A stretch of 64,000 nt of DNA from Cryptomeria japonica (taxonomy: Eukaryota; Streptophyta; Pinopsida; Cupressales; Cupressaceae). Made by a program: the position numbers and the translations under genes. The notes under the pieces were generated by a model. It was not told where the DNA came from. It saw nothing but the letters and a program-made list of their open reading frames with translations, and ran no database searches. Of the stretch, positions 33,923 to 45,939 are shown one piece after another. Location of the stretch: contig NC_081414.1 of the NCBI RefSeq assembly GCF_030272615.1, positions 768,874,153-768,938,152 on the forward strand, given 5' to 3'. Within the stretch, counting starts at the first letter, position 1. Each line of letters opens with the position of its first letter.

Positions 33923-35198
33923 GTAAGTGGCTAAAATCTATCTTCGTTTTTGATTAATTTTATTCATTTTTGTCACGTTTTTCAATTTTGGGTCGGATTT
34001 TGCCGGTTTAGCACGTCAGGTAGGTTGTCTAGCGCATACGATATGAGTTTTAGCGCATAGCAAACCCTAGGTAGGTTTAGCGTCTGAGTGCCACATTGTA
34101 GCGTGGTTGGGGGGTAGGTTAGCGCGTCAGATGATTTAGCTCATAGGGTCTGCATAGCAGTGCAATGGGTAGACCGGGTAGTGCGTAGGGTGTGTTAGCG
34201 CGTTGGGTAAACAAGGTAACGCAAATGGTGTGTCAGTTAGCGTGTGGTAGCAAGATGGCGCATATGATCTGTTTGATAGTGCATTTGTGGTTAAGTTTAA
34301 CGCATATGTGGCAACTTAGCGCATTGGGACCCTGATTTAGCGCGTAGGCTAAAAAGTTGGATAAAAGTGTTTATGAAAAATGCATTGTGAGTCAAATGGA
34401 TTGGATAGGTTGCATAGATGTCGAAATGGGTTTGTCGATTGGTCTGATATGATTCATGATCCGATGTGAGTCCCTTTTTTGTGATGATGTCTAATTTTGA
34501 TATGCTGCAGGATTACAATATGAGTTTGTGTTTGATATGGATCTTGTTTCGATATGAGTGGCTGTTCAATATGAGTCAAGTTGTTGATATGAATTTGATT
34601 TCGTTATGGGTCTTTGATTTTGATATGGGTCCTTGAGTCGATATGAGTCTTGATTTTGATATGGGTCTTTGAGTCTGATTTCGATATGGGTCCTTGAGTC
34701 TGATTTTGATATGGGTCTTGATTTCGATATGGGTCTTGATTTCGATATGGGTCTTTGAGTCTGATTTCGATATGGGTCCTTGATTTCGATATGGGTCTTT
34801 GATTTCAATATGGATCTTTGAGTCTGATTTCAATATGGGTCCTTGATTTTGATATGGGTCTTTGATTTCGATATGGATTTTGATTTCGATATGGGTCTGA
34901 TTTCATTATGGGTCCTGATTTTGATATGGGTCTAATTTCGATATGGGCCTTTGATTTCGATATGGATTTTGATTTCGATATGGGTCTGATTTCGTTATGG
35001 GTCCTAATTTCGTTATGGGTTTGATTCTGATATGGGTCTTTGATTTCAATATGAGTTTGATATGATGCACTGATTGATGCAAATATGTTTCTGATGTGCT
35101 TTTGATATGATTCACATTCTCAAGTTGAATGGCTATTGATTTTTGATAGATTTTACAAAATCGATAACTGATGATGGATATGTGTTAATTTTGCTGGT
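33923..35198 (+). repeat. Minisatellites in the putative intron of the element B antisense ORF
   Basis: Two unrelated repeats lie side by side. At 34010-34360 a TTAGCGCAT or TTAGCGCGT word recurs about every 20-25 bp. At about 34490-35060 a unit of about 19 bp, TTTGATTTCGATATGGGTC, recurs some 30 times. Both fall between a donor-like GTAAGT (33923) and an acceptor-like TTTTGCTGGTAG (35198). His/Asn/Lys-rich minus-strand frames here are repeat artefacts. Confidence 0.8.
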
Positions 35199-37170
35199 AG
35201 AGCTTGGTGTACTATAGTCTCAAGAGCAATTTTTGAAGCCATGGACACTTATCCCGCGCTTGTCACAGGGTGACAGAGATGTGATTGAGAGATGTGGGTT
35301 ATCATATTTTCTAGACATGCCTCAGTATATCATTAATTGGGGCTACTGACAACTTTGGTAGAGAGGTGGCACAGTGATATGAACACCTTTGATTTGGCGA
35401 CCGATGAGATGACACTCACACCAAAGGACTGTTATCGGACTTTGCGGATTCCTATGGTTGGTGCTTTGCTACCTTATGAGTAGACTGAGGAGGGTGGCAT
35501 AGATGCTCTCCACCATATCTTTCAGGATGATGAGATTAGTGGCTACGAGATCCTGTGGTAGGAGTTTTTGGATTTTGGTTACGCGCCACTGCCTTTAATA
35601 TTAGCAGGTTTCAATGGTGGGTTCTTGTGTCCCGACCGTAGGTCGAAGGGACTAGCCATTAGATGGGGATTGGTTTTGGAGGATATGGTGACATAGGGAC
35701 ATAGGTTTGCATGGGGGTCTTGCATGTTGGCCCATCTATACAGAGAGCTTCACCAGGTAGTATATCTGGGATATACTAGTCTATCAATTGGGGTGACATT
35801 ATTATAGGTGTGGGCTTGAGAGGATATACTAGTGTCGAGACCGCTTGCAGACATGGATAAGCTAGTTGGTCAGGCATATGTTTATGGGTATACAAGTGTA
35901 GTTGTCTAGCGTAAGCTGGGTAAACTAAAGCACTGGCGGAGGGCATTGGATGATATTGATATGGTCATTTGGAGACCGTATATGGATTGTGAGGTGTGGG
36001 CGGAGGATGGGCTAGAGATGCCCTATGTATATATGTCGAGGTACTTAATTGGATGGACACTCTTTATTATTGAGCAATTTTTGCACAGCCACGTTCATCG
36101 ACAGTATGGTAGACAACAGGGGATATCACAGGGAGCCCGTTTATATTCTCGTCGATGACAGGATGTGCCAGAGTGGGGGCCTAACCTAGATAGCGGATCA
36201 GCTGTAGATGAGTACATGTCCCTGGCGAGACATATCTAGAATTACGGTGTCGGGGTAGTGGATGCTGGGATGACAGAGGAGTTCTTCAAATACTTCATGG
36301 CACATGCCGTGGCACATTTTTTTGATCCGATAGAGCTGTTGCATATTTCGATGATGATGAGGAGCAGCCACAGAGGCAAGGGGGTGCGAGACGAAGAGAG
36401 GAGGATGAGGGAGAGGGGGGAGGAGATGGAGGTGGAGGTGGAGGAGATGGGGATGGAGGAGGTGGTGGAGGAGGAGATAGAGGTGTAGATAGAGGTGGAG
36501 ATAGAGGAGGAGATGGAGGTGGAGGGGGTGGAGATAGAGGAGGTGGTGCTCTCATTCTTGGTGTGGGTAGGGGTGGTATGCGGTGCTAGCTGCTGTGGGA
36601 GGGATAAAGGATGATAGACGACCGACCCAAAGGAGGAGATATGATGTTCTACCTCCACCAACACCTCAGACAGGGACATGTGTAGGTGGGACCACGACAT
36701 AGGTACCCGTTCAAATCAGGGTGCCCACCCATCGACATGATTCACAAATTAGAGCATTACAGGTCTCGGTGCAGGAGCTGCATGCACAGGTGTTAGTGTA
36801 ACAATGACATATTACGTAGCTGCAAGTAGAGCGGGATACAATAGTAGAGCATAAGGGCCGAGCAGAGGCCTTTGCTGACAGTTTAGAGAGAGCCTCGACC
36901 GGTGCCCCACTCCTAGACACACTGAGTGAGATACAGTACTCGACCAAGGAGGGCAAGTATTATAGGCATTTATACGAGGAGATGGTCCCTCGAGATCACA
37001 GAGCTCCTAGCTATGCTGCAGTGGCATCCACTCGATCACGTCATATTCATACGAGGATAGAGAGAAGAGGTGTTATGGGGGCTATCCGACGTGATCCATT
37101 TGGTGGAGATCTAAGAGCTGGGACATCTGCTATCAGACAGTCTGCCTCAAGAGATAGTCATACCTGAGAG
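35199..37170 (+). pseudogene. Antisense ORF of Tat element B, plant mobile domain with coiled tail
   Basis: Reading from the acceptor near 35198, the sequence gives RCGLSYFLDMP, LTTLVERWHSDMNTFDLAT, MTLTPKDCYRTLRIPMVGA and GGFLCPDRRSKGLAIRWG, the PMD core. It then gives RRALDDIDMVIWRPYMDCEV and MSRYLIGWTLFIIEQFLH. After 36250 follow a Glu/Gly/Arg-rich low-complexity stretch and a heptad-like region (ALQVSVQELHAQVL, 36750-36910). Several TAG stops interrupt it, mostly where CAG (Gln) or TGG (Trp) is expected. The role of PMD ORFs in Tat elements is unknown. Confidence 0.75.
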
Positions 37171-37242
37171 ACTTGTTTTGTTGTATTGATCACTTTTTGT
37201 TGTATTGACATACATGATATCCCTTGTACATTTCGATAGTTT

Positions 37243-37399
<157 letters not shown>

Positions 37400-37559
37400 T
37401 TTGATTTTCTCTGATCCTCATGTGATGTGTTACTGATGATGATATGATTTATGATGTGCATTATTTGATATGATGATACTATGAGGATGATTAGATGCTT
37501 AAATAATAATGCTGATCTTGAATTCTTAATGTTGATTATGTATTTGTGTTTACTTTGAT

Positions 37560-37890
37560 ATTTGATGATTTGCGAGATGTATCTTGAAAATGAGATGCAT
37601 GATAATGATAATGATGTGAGATGTATCTTGAAAATGAGATGTATGATAATGATAATGATATGAGATGTATCTTAAAAATGAGATGTATGATAATGAAAAT
37701 GATGTGAGATGTATCTTAAAAATGAGATGTATGATAATGATAATGATGTGAGATGTATCTTAAAAATGAGATGTATGATAATGATAATGATGTGAGATGT
37801 ATTTTAAAAATGAGGTGGATGATAATAATGTAAGATGTATAAAAAATGAGATGTATGATAATGATAATGATGTGAGATGTATCTTATGTA
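37560..37890 (+). repeat. 49-bp tandem repeat, about six copies
   Basis: The unit begins GAGATGTATCTTAAAAATGA and contains GTATGATAATGATAATGATG. Copies are nearly identical in the middle and decay at the right edge. It lies between the antisense ORF and the integrase end of element B. Confidence 0.88.
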
Positions 37891-37896
37891 AGATTT

Positions 37897-38960
37897 AACA
37901 TGATATCCAACTAAATGCAAGTTTAAAATGATATGCAACTAAATGCAAGTTTAAAATGATATGCAACTAAATGATCACTTTAATTTTGTCATTGCCATTC
38001 CTGTTTAGTCACTTGTTTGTGCTCTTTTTGTCATCATTGAGCTTTTGATATGTTGAAAGTTAATACAAGCATCATGGTATAATTGAACCATAATGACCTG
38101 AGTATAACTTACATGGATTTTGATATTGCAAGATGACACAAATGTCGAGGTATAATTGAACCAAGACGAATTGAGTGTTGCTTGCATAAAACAGACAAGA
38201 GTTAACCATTTTTATGTGCAAAATGGAAAATGTCTTCAATGATATGTTTCCAATCATGTCTCGAGACAAATTTGCATCATACGAATGATCACCTCATAGA
38301 TAGAAAACCAAATAAAATACCAGATTCCTTCATTGTTTCTCTAGCTCAGTGCATCCTTGAGTAGCTCAGGAGATCTAATGATTCATAAATCAAGATACAA
38401 ATAGTCAAAACTTCATGCCAGAATGTAAACAAATCGTAATTCAGAATAAATCATCCATTGTGTGTGTGTTAAAGTTTCGATTGGATAATGATCATGTTTT
38501 CTAGTCTAATGAGTAGCTTTGACAATGGTTTCCTTAGTATGTTGCGATCCTTGTTTGTTGTCTAAATGCTAAAGTGAGATGAATGTTGCCCCTAGTTATG
38601 GACACTTGTTGATGTGTTGATTACCAAGCCATGGTGGGATATGATGTGGATGACTATCTAGATAATCAAGGATAGTGACTACGCTAAGTATGTTTGGGAT
38701 AATGCTACGTGTATAAGTGTTTGGTGATGGCTATGGGTTTAGATCTGATGGATCAAAGATATGATATAAGTATTGATAGATAGAGGAGTTGTTCTCTCAC
38801 AAATAGTTCCTGTTGCCAGGTTTTCACCACTTGTTTTTATTGTACTTGTTGATTTTTTTTTCATTTTTTTTTTGTGTCATAAGGTGCCTATTTGCCATGT
38901 TTTCACCACAGTGACGATTTTTTATACTTTTTTATTTTTTTGCTTGATCTGTGCATTGGA
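37897..38960. other. Element B spacer between integrase and antisense ORF
   Basis: No coding sequence is seen. A 22-bp unit (AAAATGATATGCAACTAAATG) repeats near 37910-37975. On the minus strand GGTGAAAAC-type words followed by GGCACC and A-rich runs occur at 38795-38920. The same arrangement follows the integrase end in element D (52220-52390). Confidence 0.55.
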
Positions 38961-38964
38961 CAAC

Positions 38965-40230
38965 TCAAGTGTAGAATTTCTTCAGATGGATGCTGTTAGT
39001 TGGTTCGTCGAGCACGTCCCCTTCCGAATTTGACAACTGATATGCTGCTGATCCATAGGCTGATATGATGACAAAGGGTCCCAACCAGTTAGGTTCAAAC
39101 TTCCCCTTCTTTTCTTGATCTTGCTGATTTCTGTGATTTTCTTTTAGGACAAGATCACCGACTCTGAAATCCCTTGGGATGACTTTGTGATTATAGCTTC
39201 TGCACATTCGTTGCTGATATGCCTTGAGATGATCATAGGCACATTGTCATTTTTCATCAAAAAGATCTAGTTCCTGCAACCTGTTTACTCTATATTCCTC
39301 ATCTGGTATGAGGCCCTTCAAAGATACTTGGAGAGATGGGATTTCTACCTCAAGAGGTAGAATTGCTTCTAAACCATACACCAATGAATATTGTGTAGCC
39401 CCTATAGGTGTTTGGATACTGGTCCTATATGCCCAAAGTGCCAGATTAAGTTGTACATGCCAATCCTTCCCAACATCATTTACTATTTTCTTGAGGATTT
39501 TCAGGATTGTTTTGTTTGATGCTTCTGCTTGGCCATTCCCTTGTGGGTATTATGGTGCGGAGAAGCGATGTTGGACTTTGAATCATTCGAATAACTCTCA
39601 CACATCTCAATTCTTGAAAGGAATTTCATTATTCGTGATGATGGAACTGGGAATACCATATCTGCAAATGAGATAGTTGAGGATGAATGATGAGATCTGC
39701 TTTCTAGTTATGGTGGTCATTAGGACTGCTTCGATCCACTTGGTGAAGTACTTCATGGTGGTGATAATGAACTTATGCCCATTTGAAGAGGAAGGATGAA
39801 TCTTCCCTACCAGATCAAGTCCTCATTGAGAGAAAGGCCAATGAACGGTTACAACTCCTGTGCTGGTGCATGTATGAGGTTGTCGTGAATTTGACATTTA
39901 GGACATTTCTTAGCAAATTGATAGGAATCTCTTTCCATTGTCAGCCAGTAATATCCCATTCTCATAATTTTCTTGGTGAGAGTAGAACTACTTGAATGAA
40001 TACCACAAATACCTTCATGAAGCTCATGTAAGGCGGAGTTAGATTCGTTATGATCGAGGCATTGAAGAAGAGTACCATCTAGACCTCGGCGGTAAAGTGT
40101 GCTAACGGTTAAGGTATAACGAGCAACTTGTCGGATGAAGCTACGTTTTTGGTTGTGAGATAGGTCAGGAGGGAGAGTATTGTTTTTGAGATAATCATAG
40201 ATCTTTCCATATAGAGGGGAATCAGAACCA
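38965..40230 (-). pseudogene. Integrase of Tat element B
   Basis: The H2C2 zinc-binding part is intact at about 40030-39870 (HELHEGICGIHSSS, then KKCPKCQIHDN). The catalytic core, in shifted frames at 39840-39300, shows FTKWIEA, a SSIITNNEIPF block where the second catalytic Asp reads Asn, and YYPQGNGQAEASNK with the Glu. The C-terminal part (39207-38965) is open and reads DFRVGDLVLKEN, then GKFEPNWLGPFVI. Integrase joins the cDNA ends to host DNA. Frameshifts and the lost Asp make this copy inactive. Confidence 0.85.
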
Positions 40231-40339
40231 ATTAGGGTATAGATGACCTGGGATGCGGAATTGTCATAGGCTAGGGAAAACAATTTCTCCACCAAGAATT
40301 CGTAACGATTTTGTTTATCTGGAATTTGTAGAAGTGAGG

Positions 40340-40720
40340 CGATAGTGGCCATTGCATCGGTAGCTCTGTTGTCCAATCTTGGGATTTTCTCAAAGGTGAT
40401 GTGCACAAAGTACTTTTTGAATTCATCCACCATTCTCTTGTAAGGCATTAATTTATCATCTTTTGTCTAATAGTCATCGTTGATCTGGTTGATAACTAAT
40501 TGAGAATCCCCATAGACTTAATTCTATGATTCTCCATTCTACAACCACCTTAATTCCTATTACCAGAGCCTCATATTCAACAATGTTGTTGGTCAATGGA
40601 AACATTCATCTGTAAGATCTTGGAATTGTGTACCCCTCTGGAGTGACAAACCTGATGCCGACACACGATCCATGTTGTGTATAGGATCCATCAAAGTATA
40701 GGGTCCATTGCTTAGGTGTG
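40340..40720 (-). pseudogene. Second (archaeal-type) RNase H of element B
   Basis: LYFDGSYTQHGSCVGI marks the start of an RNase H after the normal RT-linked RNase H. A KMPYKRMVDEFKKYFVHITF region and IPRLDNRATDAMATIAS (RxxNxxAD type) follow. A second RNase H after the retroviral-type domain is known from the Tat lineage. It spans two frames here, with stops between. Confidence 0.8.
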
Positions 40721-42246
40721 ATAGTGAGCACATCCATATCTGGAAATTCCACTCGTAATGGTTGTTGGTCTGGTAATGGTGCTTCTGCCAGTTGATGTGC
40801 AATGACCTGTCCTTTGATAGCCCATCGTTTTGTGTACTGATTATCAAACTCACTTAGAATCATGACCCATTTAGCCAGTCTTTCTATGAGAGTTGCCCTA
40901 CTAAGTAGATATTTGAGAGGATTGATCTTTGCTACCAGCTTGATTGTGTGGGCTAACATATAGTGGCAGAACTTTTGAGAGGCAAACACCACTGCTAAGC
41001 AAGCCTTTTCTATAAATGTATAATTGAGTTCATATCCATTTAAAGTTCTGCTGATGTAATAGATTGCCCTTTCTTTTCTTGTTGGGTCTTCTTGTGCTAG
41101 CAGTGCCCCCAATGACACTTCTATTGTTGATATATAGAGGATGAGTGGCTTGTCTGCTATTGGTGGTACCAAAACTGGTGGATTCATTAGATATTGTTTG
41201 AGCTGGTGGAATGATTCTGCACATTTGTTTTCCCATTTGAAAGGTATATTCTTATGAAGTAGATGATTGAAAGGAAGACATTTATCTACTAATTGAGCGA
41301 TGAATCGTCTAATGGATTGTAGACTACCCTGCAGAGATCTGAGTTGGCTGATGTTTTTAGGAGGTGGCATCTCTATGATAGCCTAAACCTTTTCTAGATC
41401 TACTTTGATGCCCTTTTTTGATACAATGTAGCCCAACAGTTTGCCGGATGTGACCCCGAAGACACACTTCTTAGGGTTTAATCTGACCTTGAATTGCTTC
41501 AATCCTTGAAAGATTTTATCTAGTATGCCCAGGTGTTCTTCTCTAGTGAATGATTTAGCTAGCAAATCATCAATATAATCTTCCATGAAAGTATGCATCA
41601 TGCCATGGAAGATTGTTGTCATGGCTCTTTGATAAGTTGCACTAGCATTTATCAAGCCAAAAGGCATGACGTTCCAACAATATGTTCCCCATGGATAGGT
41701 GAATGTAGTTTTATCTTGATCCCCTGAGACTATCTTGATTTTATTATAGCCAGAGAAGCCATCCATTAATGATAACATTGCGTGCCCTATTGTTAGATCC
41801 ATAATAGTGTCAATGCTTGGCAAAGGAAAGTCATCCTTCAGACATGCTTTGTTGACATCCCTAAAGTTTGTGCATATTCTGATACTTTTGTCTAGTTTAG
41901 AAACTGGTACAATGTTTGAGATCCATTCAACATAGTCTATAGGTCGGATGAATCCGACATCTAATAACTTCTTCAGTTATGCTTTGACCAACAATGCCAC
42001 ATGTGGGTTCATCTTTCTTAATTTCTTCTTGACAAGTTTAGCTTCAAGAGCAATGGATAAGTGATGCATGATTAGATTTGGATCTACCCCTAGCATGTCA
42101 GCATAAGACCAGGCAAAATTGATTTGCTTTTCTTTGAAGAATTTGATAAAATCTGGTTGTTCTATTTCTATGAGTGATTTTGATAGATGTATGGTTTTGA
42201 CTGTTGCTTCAGTGCCGATATTTATTGATTGAGTTGGCTCAATCAA
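40606..42246 (-). pseudogene. Reverse transcriptase and RNase H of element B
   Basis: A single frame runs from 42246 to 40606 with only a few stops. In order it has the N-terminal FAWSYADMLGVDPNLIMHHL block, PSIDTIMDLTIGHAMLSLMD with the first catalytic Asp, WNVMPFGLINASATYQRAM, MEDYIDDLLAKS (the YxDD box), and RLNPKKCVFGVTSGKLLGY. The connection and RNase H follow (FKWENKCAESFHQLKQYL, LILYISTIEVSLGALLAQED, AIYYISRTLNGYELNYTFIE). In the RNase H the usual first Asp (YxD) reads Ser. RT copies the element RNA into DNA. Confidence 0.9.
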
Positions 42247-43435
42247 TATTGGTGATCTTTCTTGATAGTGTTTAGGTAGAGTGTCAAGTCTCCCATCCTT
42301 AGGTGCCTTAAAAAGGTTTTCACCCTTATATATGTCCTTTATTTTTATTTCTTTTTGCGATCTAATACTGCCATTAGATGGTTTTCACCATTAGATCCGT
42401 GGTTTATTTCATTTTTGCGACTGGGAGACTTGGCACTCCCCTGATTGCAGATATCATTATTTTTCTCACTGGTGGAGTATATTTTTGGGTTGACTGAACA
42501 TAGGTATTGGACAATGGATTCATCGTTTGGGAATATTGGTATATCATGATGTTCAGGTTCTTCCCAGTCTACGAGATCAGGATATACGAGTGGTAGGGAG
42601 TCATTTGATGGGTTAAGATCAACTGCTATAAGTGTTATGGAGTCATTGTTATAGTAATTTGGGATACTGGTGAGGTCTATAATATTTTTGAGGTCTTCGA
42701 TGATATTCTATTCGATATTTCCTTGTTCGTATTGTCGTTGCTCGTTCTCACTAGCCTTGTAGATATGTCGCAGTCCGAATTCAAACGATCGAGATCTTGA
42801 GCCTCGTCCCTCCTAAGAATGGGGTTTGTATGCATGGATTGTATCCACCTCAATATCTTCAGTAATATCAGGACAACTATCCCACTCATACTCATTGGAA
42901 TTGGTTTCAAAATCATTGTCCTAGGTTACCTTACTGAATTTGATAGGTGTGTTGTAGGGTGAGAAAAGATCACTGATAATTGACACCAGTTTAGTAGCCT
43001 ATCCTGATTCGGGATCGTTATTGGCTTGTACTCTTTGTATTTGTTCATACACCGTTTCTTTTCTATGAGTAACAATTTCTTTAGTTTGTGGGTCAACCTT
43101 GGTCTGATCAGGTTCTTGTATGTGATGTACTTTTTTATAAGAAGCTTCCTCCCTTTGGATAGAGAGTTCTTCTTGGCATCTTTTGTCTTCTTGATGCTTT
43201 TGCTCCTTCCTTGTCTTTCCTACTGCTTGGTATAGTGCTTCTTGCCATGAGTCTTCATTATATTTTTTTTTGCCTTCCATTGAGGTTTTTGATGATGATT
43301 TTTCTTTTGCACAGGCAAAATATGTTGGCCATACCCAAGTCCTGTTTTGTCCTTTGCAAATTGTGAACTAAGTTGTAGGGGTTGTATAATGCCTTCTTGG
43401 CACTTGCCAATAGGTCCTTTTCCTTTGTACCTCAT
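42247..43435 (-). pseudogene. Linker between protease and RT of element B
   Basis: Short frames in several phases, Lys/Glu/Gln-rich around 43280-42999 (KTRKEQKHQEDKRCQEEL), with no recognised domain. At 42310-42420 two GGTGAAAACC-type words occur, like those after the integrase. It corresponds to the low-complexity spacer that separates protease from RT in related elements. Confidence 0.5.
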
Positions 43436-44593
43436 TCATTGCATGATCTGGAACCCATTTCCATACTGTTCTATTGGTACGACCACTTCTATGGTAGCAT
43501 CTCTGATTTCTTCCTCATCTTTGTATAGCCAGCTAAGGATGTCTTTATCTTCTGATTCGTCAGCCAGTGTGCCTAGTTGGATAAATTTACCATCAAACTT
43601 GGTGATGGGTTGTGTTTCCTGATGTCTTGATGTGGAAGGTTGTCCATAAGACCTTGGTGAAGTTGGCAATTTAGATAGACACAAAGGTTCAAAAGAGTAC
43701 TCCCCCATGCCTTGGTCCTTTATTTTCATCTTTTGCTTGAAGTCTATGGATAGAGACTTGAGTTCTTCTTGATGGCTAGATGCTGAGGAAGCTTGGGCCT
43801 CCCTATTGTGTGGAACTAGGCTATCTTGAGATGCCCCCATAGCATTGTAGTACTGAAAAGTATTATTATTTGTAGACATTGAAATTTCCTGTCTGTTATA
43901 GGGGAACTTGATACATTGATGGTACGTGGAAGGAACCGCTTGTATTTCATGGATCCATGGACGACCCAATATTATATTGTATGTCAAGTCTATGTCCAAG
44001 AATTGGCACATGGTGTCTTTTTGTATAGGACCTACTTGGATGGGTAGTATTACAGTTCCTTCAGATGACCTCTCTTCATCATCATAGGCTTTGAAAGTGA
44101 TTTTCTTTTTGGGATCAATAGACTTCTTAGAGAAGCCCAATGCACAAATAAGATTTGGAGTACATATATTGAGACCAACTCCTCCATCTATTAATACTCT
44201 TTTTACCTGATGTTTATAGACTAAGACCTCAATATGTAGTGGGGTGTTATGCAGATGATTCAAGGAGACATCATCATGTTCAGAAAAAGATATGTTGTGT
44301 GGCACCATCATATGGGCCACCATGGCTTGGAATCGATCAATATCCAGGTTATTTGGAACTGTTATTTCAATCAGAGCTTGCTCCAAAATATCCTTGTGTT
44401 TTGGTGAAAGTTTGAGCAACTCAAGTATAGACATATGAGCGGGAGTTCTTTGTAGTTGGTCAACCAAGTTATATTGAGTCTTGGGGAGAGTTGTTGATGT
44501 TGATGTGTTCCCTTTTAAGACATATTTTTGCACTCTTGTGGTCACATTTATCGATGCATGTTCTTGTTTGTCTTTGATTTTTATGACATTCAC
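43436..44593 (-). CDS. Gag C-terminal part and aspartic protease of element B
   Basis: A 385-codon frame. About residues 50-110 are helical (DQLQRTPAHMSILELLKLSP, then ILEQALIEITVP). The protease follows, with VKRVLIDGGVGLNIC at the active site, IDPKKKITFKAYDDEERSSE in the flap region, and LTYNIILGRPWIHEIQAVPS then TYHQCIKF at the C-terminal side. The active site reads DGG instead of the usual DTG/DSG, and element D shows the same DGG. The frame continues upstream without an ATG to about 44680, where the copia LTR cuts it. Confidence 0.82.
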   Translation of the reverse strand: MNVIKIKDKQEHASINVTTRVQKYVLKGNTSTSTTLPKTQYNLVDQLQRTPAHMSILELLKLSPKHKDILEQALIEITVPNNLDIDRFQAMVAHMMVPHNISFSEHDDVSLNHLHNTPLHIEVLVYKHQVKRVLIDGGVGLNICTPNLICALGFSKKSIDPKKKITFKAYDDEERSSEGTVILPIQVGPIQKDTMCQFLDIDLTYNIILGRPWIHEIQAVPSTYHQCIKFPYNRQEISMSTNNNTFQYYNAMGASQDSLVPHNREAQASSASSHQEELKSLSIDFKQKMKIKDQGMGEYSFEPLCLSKLPTSPRSYGQPSTSRHQETQPITKFDGKFIQLGTLADESEDKDILSWLYKDEEEIRDATIEVVVPIEQYGNGFQIMQ

Positions 44594-44680
44594 TTGATTG
44601 TCATATGTCGATATGTGATTGATGGTGTTTTTGTATATGTGATTAAAATGATCTCCTTTGGTATTTTTTGATGTTGACGT

Positions 44681-45881
44681 TGTTGGCCATTTGGTGGAAT
44701 TGATTATGTGTTACATTGATGTTTTGTCATTGATGCCAACACTAGCTGTTTGGATGCTTTACCGACACCCTTCTGGTCCTGGTAGGTTGAGTGGTTTCTA
44801 GTTGATTTCGATCCGGCATGATCCGGTATTATTTGGTTATGGAATTGGCTTGTTCATGATAATCATGCTCATATTCTGTCAGTTGGTTTTGGTCTGGTGA
44901 TCATATGCTATTCTTCTTGCTCAGAAGCTTAGTTTCTGGTTCTGGCGAGGGTTTCACCAACAGAGCTTTTGATGAAGATCTTTGATGAATTGAATAAGTG
45001 GTGTTGGTGCAGTCTCTGATGGAGTTTCAAGATGCTGTTGGTGATCATGTTCGAGACTTGGTAGATGGAGATCATTGCTGAAGCATGTGGACCTATACTG
45101 GGTCTCGATTGATCTAGGTTATGGACCGACTTTAATGTAATGTGTGGATTGGACCTCTCGATGTATTTCTGGGATGTCTTATGTGTTGGATATTATTTGT
45201 TTGGTCTAAGGCCGACATGGTTTGTAATTATGTAATTGGTTTATTATTTGGTGGTCGACCTAATTGTTTATGGTTGAGGGTTTGTATATATAGATGTAAG
45301 ATCTCATTGTAGATCATTATGGTTATATAAAAGGTCATGGTCAAGGAATGTAATGTGCGAATAATGTAATATCATTCAGGAAGAGGATTTGGTCGATCAT
45401 TGGAGATTGAATTGGGTTTATGTAAGAGGATTCAGTCCTCCAGTGTTGAGCTTAATCGGAACTGTACTCAGGCATAGGAGATGCTATCTTTTGTAGTTCA
45501 ACACTTCTTCAGATTGTAGTTTGGATTTCTATGTAGTTAGTGAGGCTCCTTTTGTGATGAGTAGTGCGCTCTAGGCTGTTGACCTTCCTGCAAGTATAGG
45601 CCCCTCAATTGTAATTTACATACTTACCGCAGAAGTATTATCTGACTATGGGTAGGCTTCCCACCGTGGTTCTTTCCTTTACCGGGTTTATAAATCTTAG
45701 TGTCATGTGGATGGTTTTTGTTCTTTGATTATTGTTTATGCTTAATTGGTTTAACTGCTATTTCGATATTAATGTTTTGGGTTCCGGTATTAAAGTTTAA
45801 ATTGCTAATAGTTCTAGTAATCTGAGACAACTGATTCACCCCCCCTCTCAATTGTCTTTCAGTTATTTGAACTATCTAACA
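44681..45881 (+). mobile_element. 5' LTR of the Ty1-copia element (1201 bp)
   Basis: It starts TGTTGGCCATTTGGTGG and ends ACTATCTAACA, the TGTTGG...CAACA-type ends of plant copia LTRs, followed directly by the PBS. A TATATATAGATG stretch at 45286-45297 is a candidate TATA region. Confidence 0.88.
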
Positions 45882-45883
45882 AT

Positions 45884-45895
45884 TGGTATCAGAGC
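45884..45895 (+). promoter_or_regulatory. Primer-binding site for initiator tRNA-Met
   Basis: TGGTATCAGAGC is the standard plant copia PBS, complementary to the 3' end of initiator methionine tRNA, 2 bp after the LTR. Confidence 0.95.
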
Positions 45896-45939
45896 TTTGT
45901 TCCTCTCTATAGAAAGCTTAACTGCTTGAGGAAGATCCT

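Noticed and set aside
34566-35115. Lys/Ser/His/Ile-rich repeated frames on the minus strand
   Set aside because: They are translations of the GATTTCGATATGGGTCT minisatellite.
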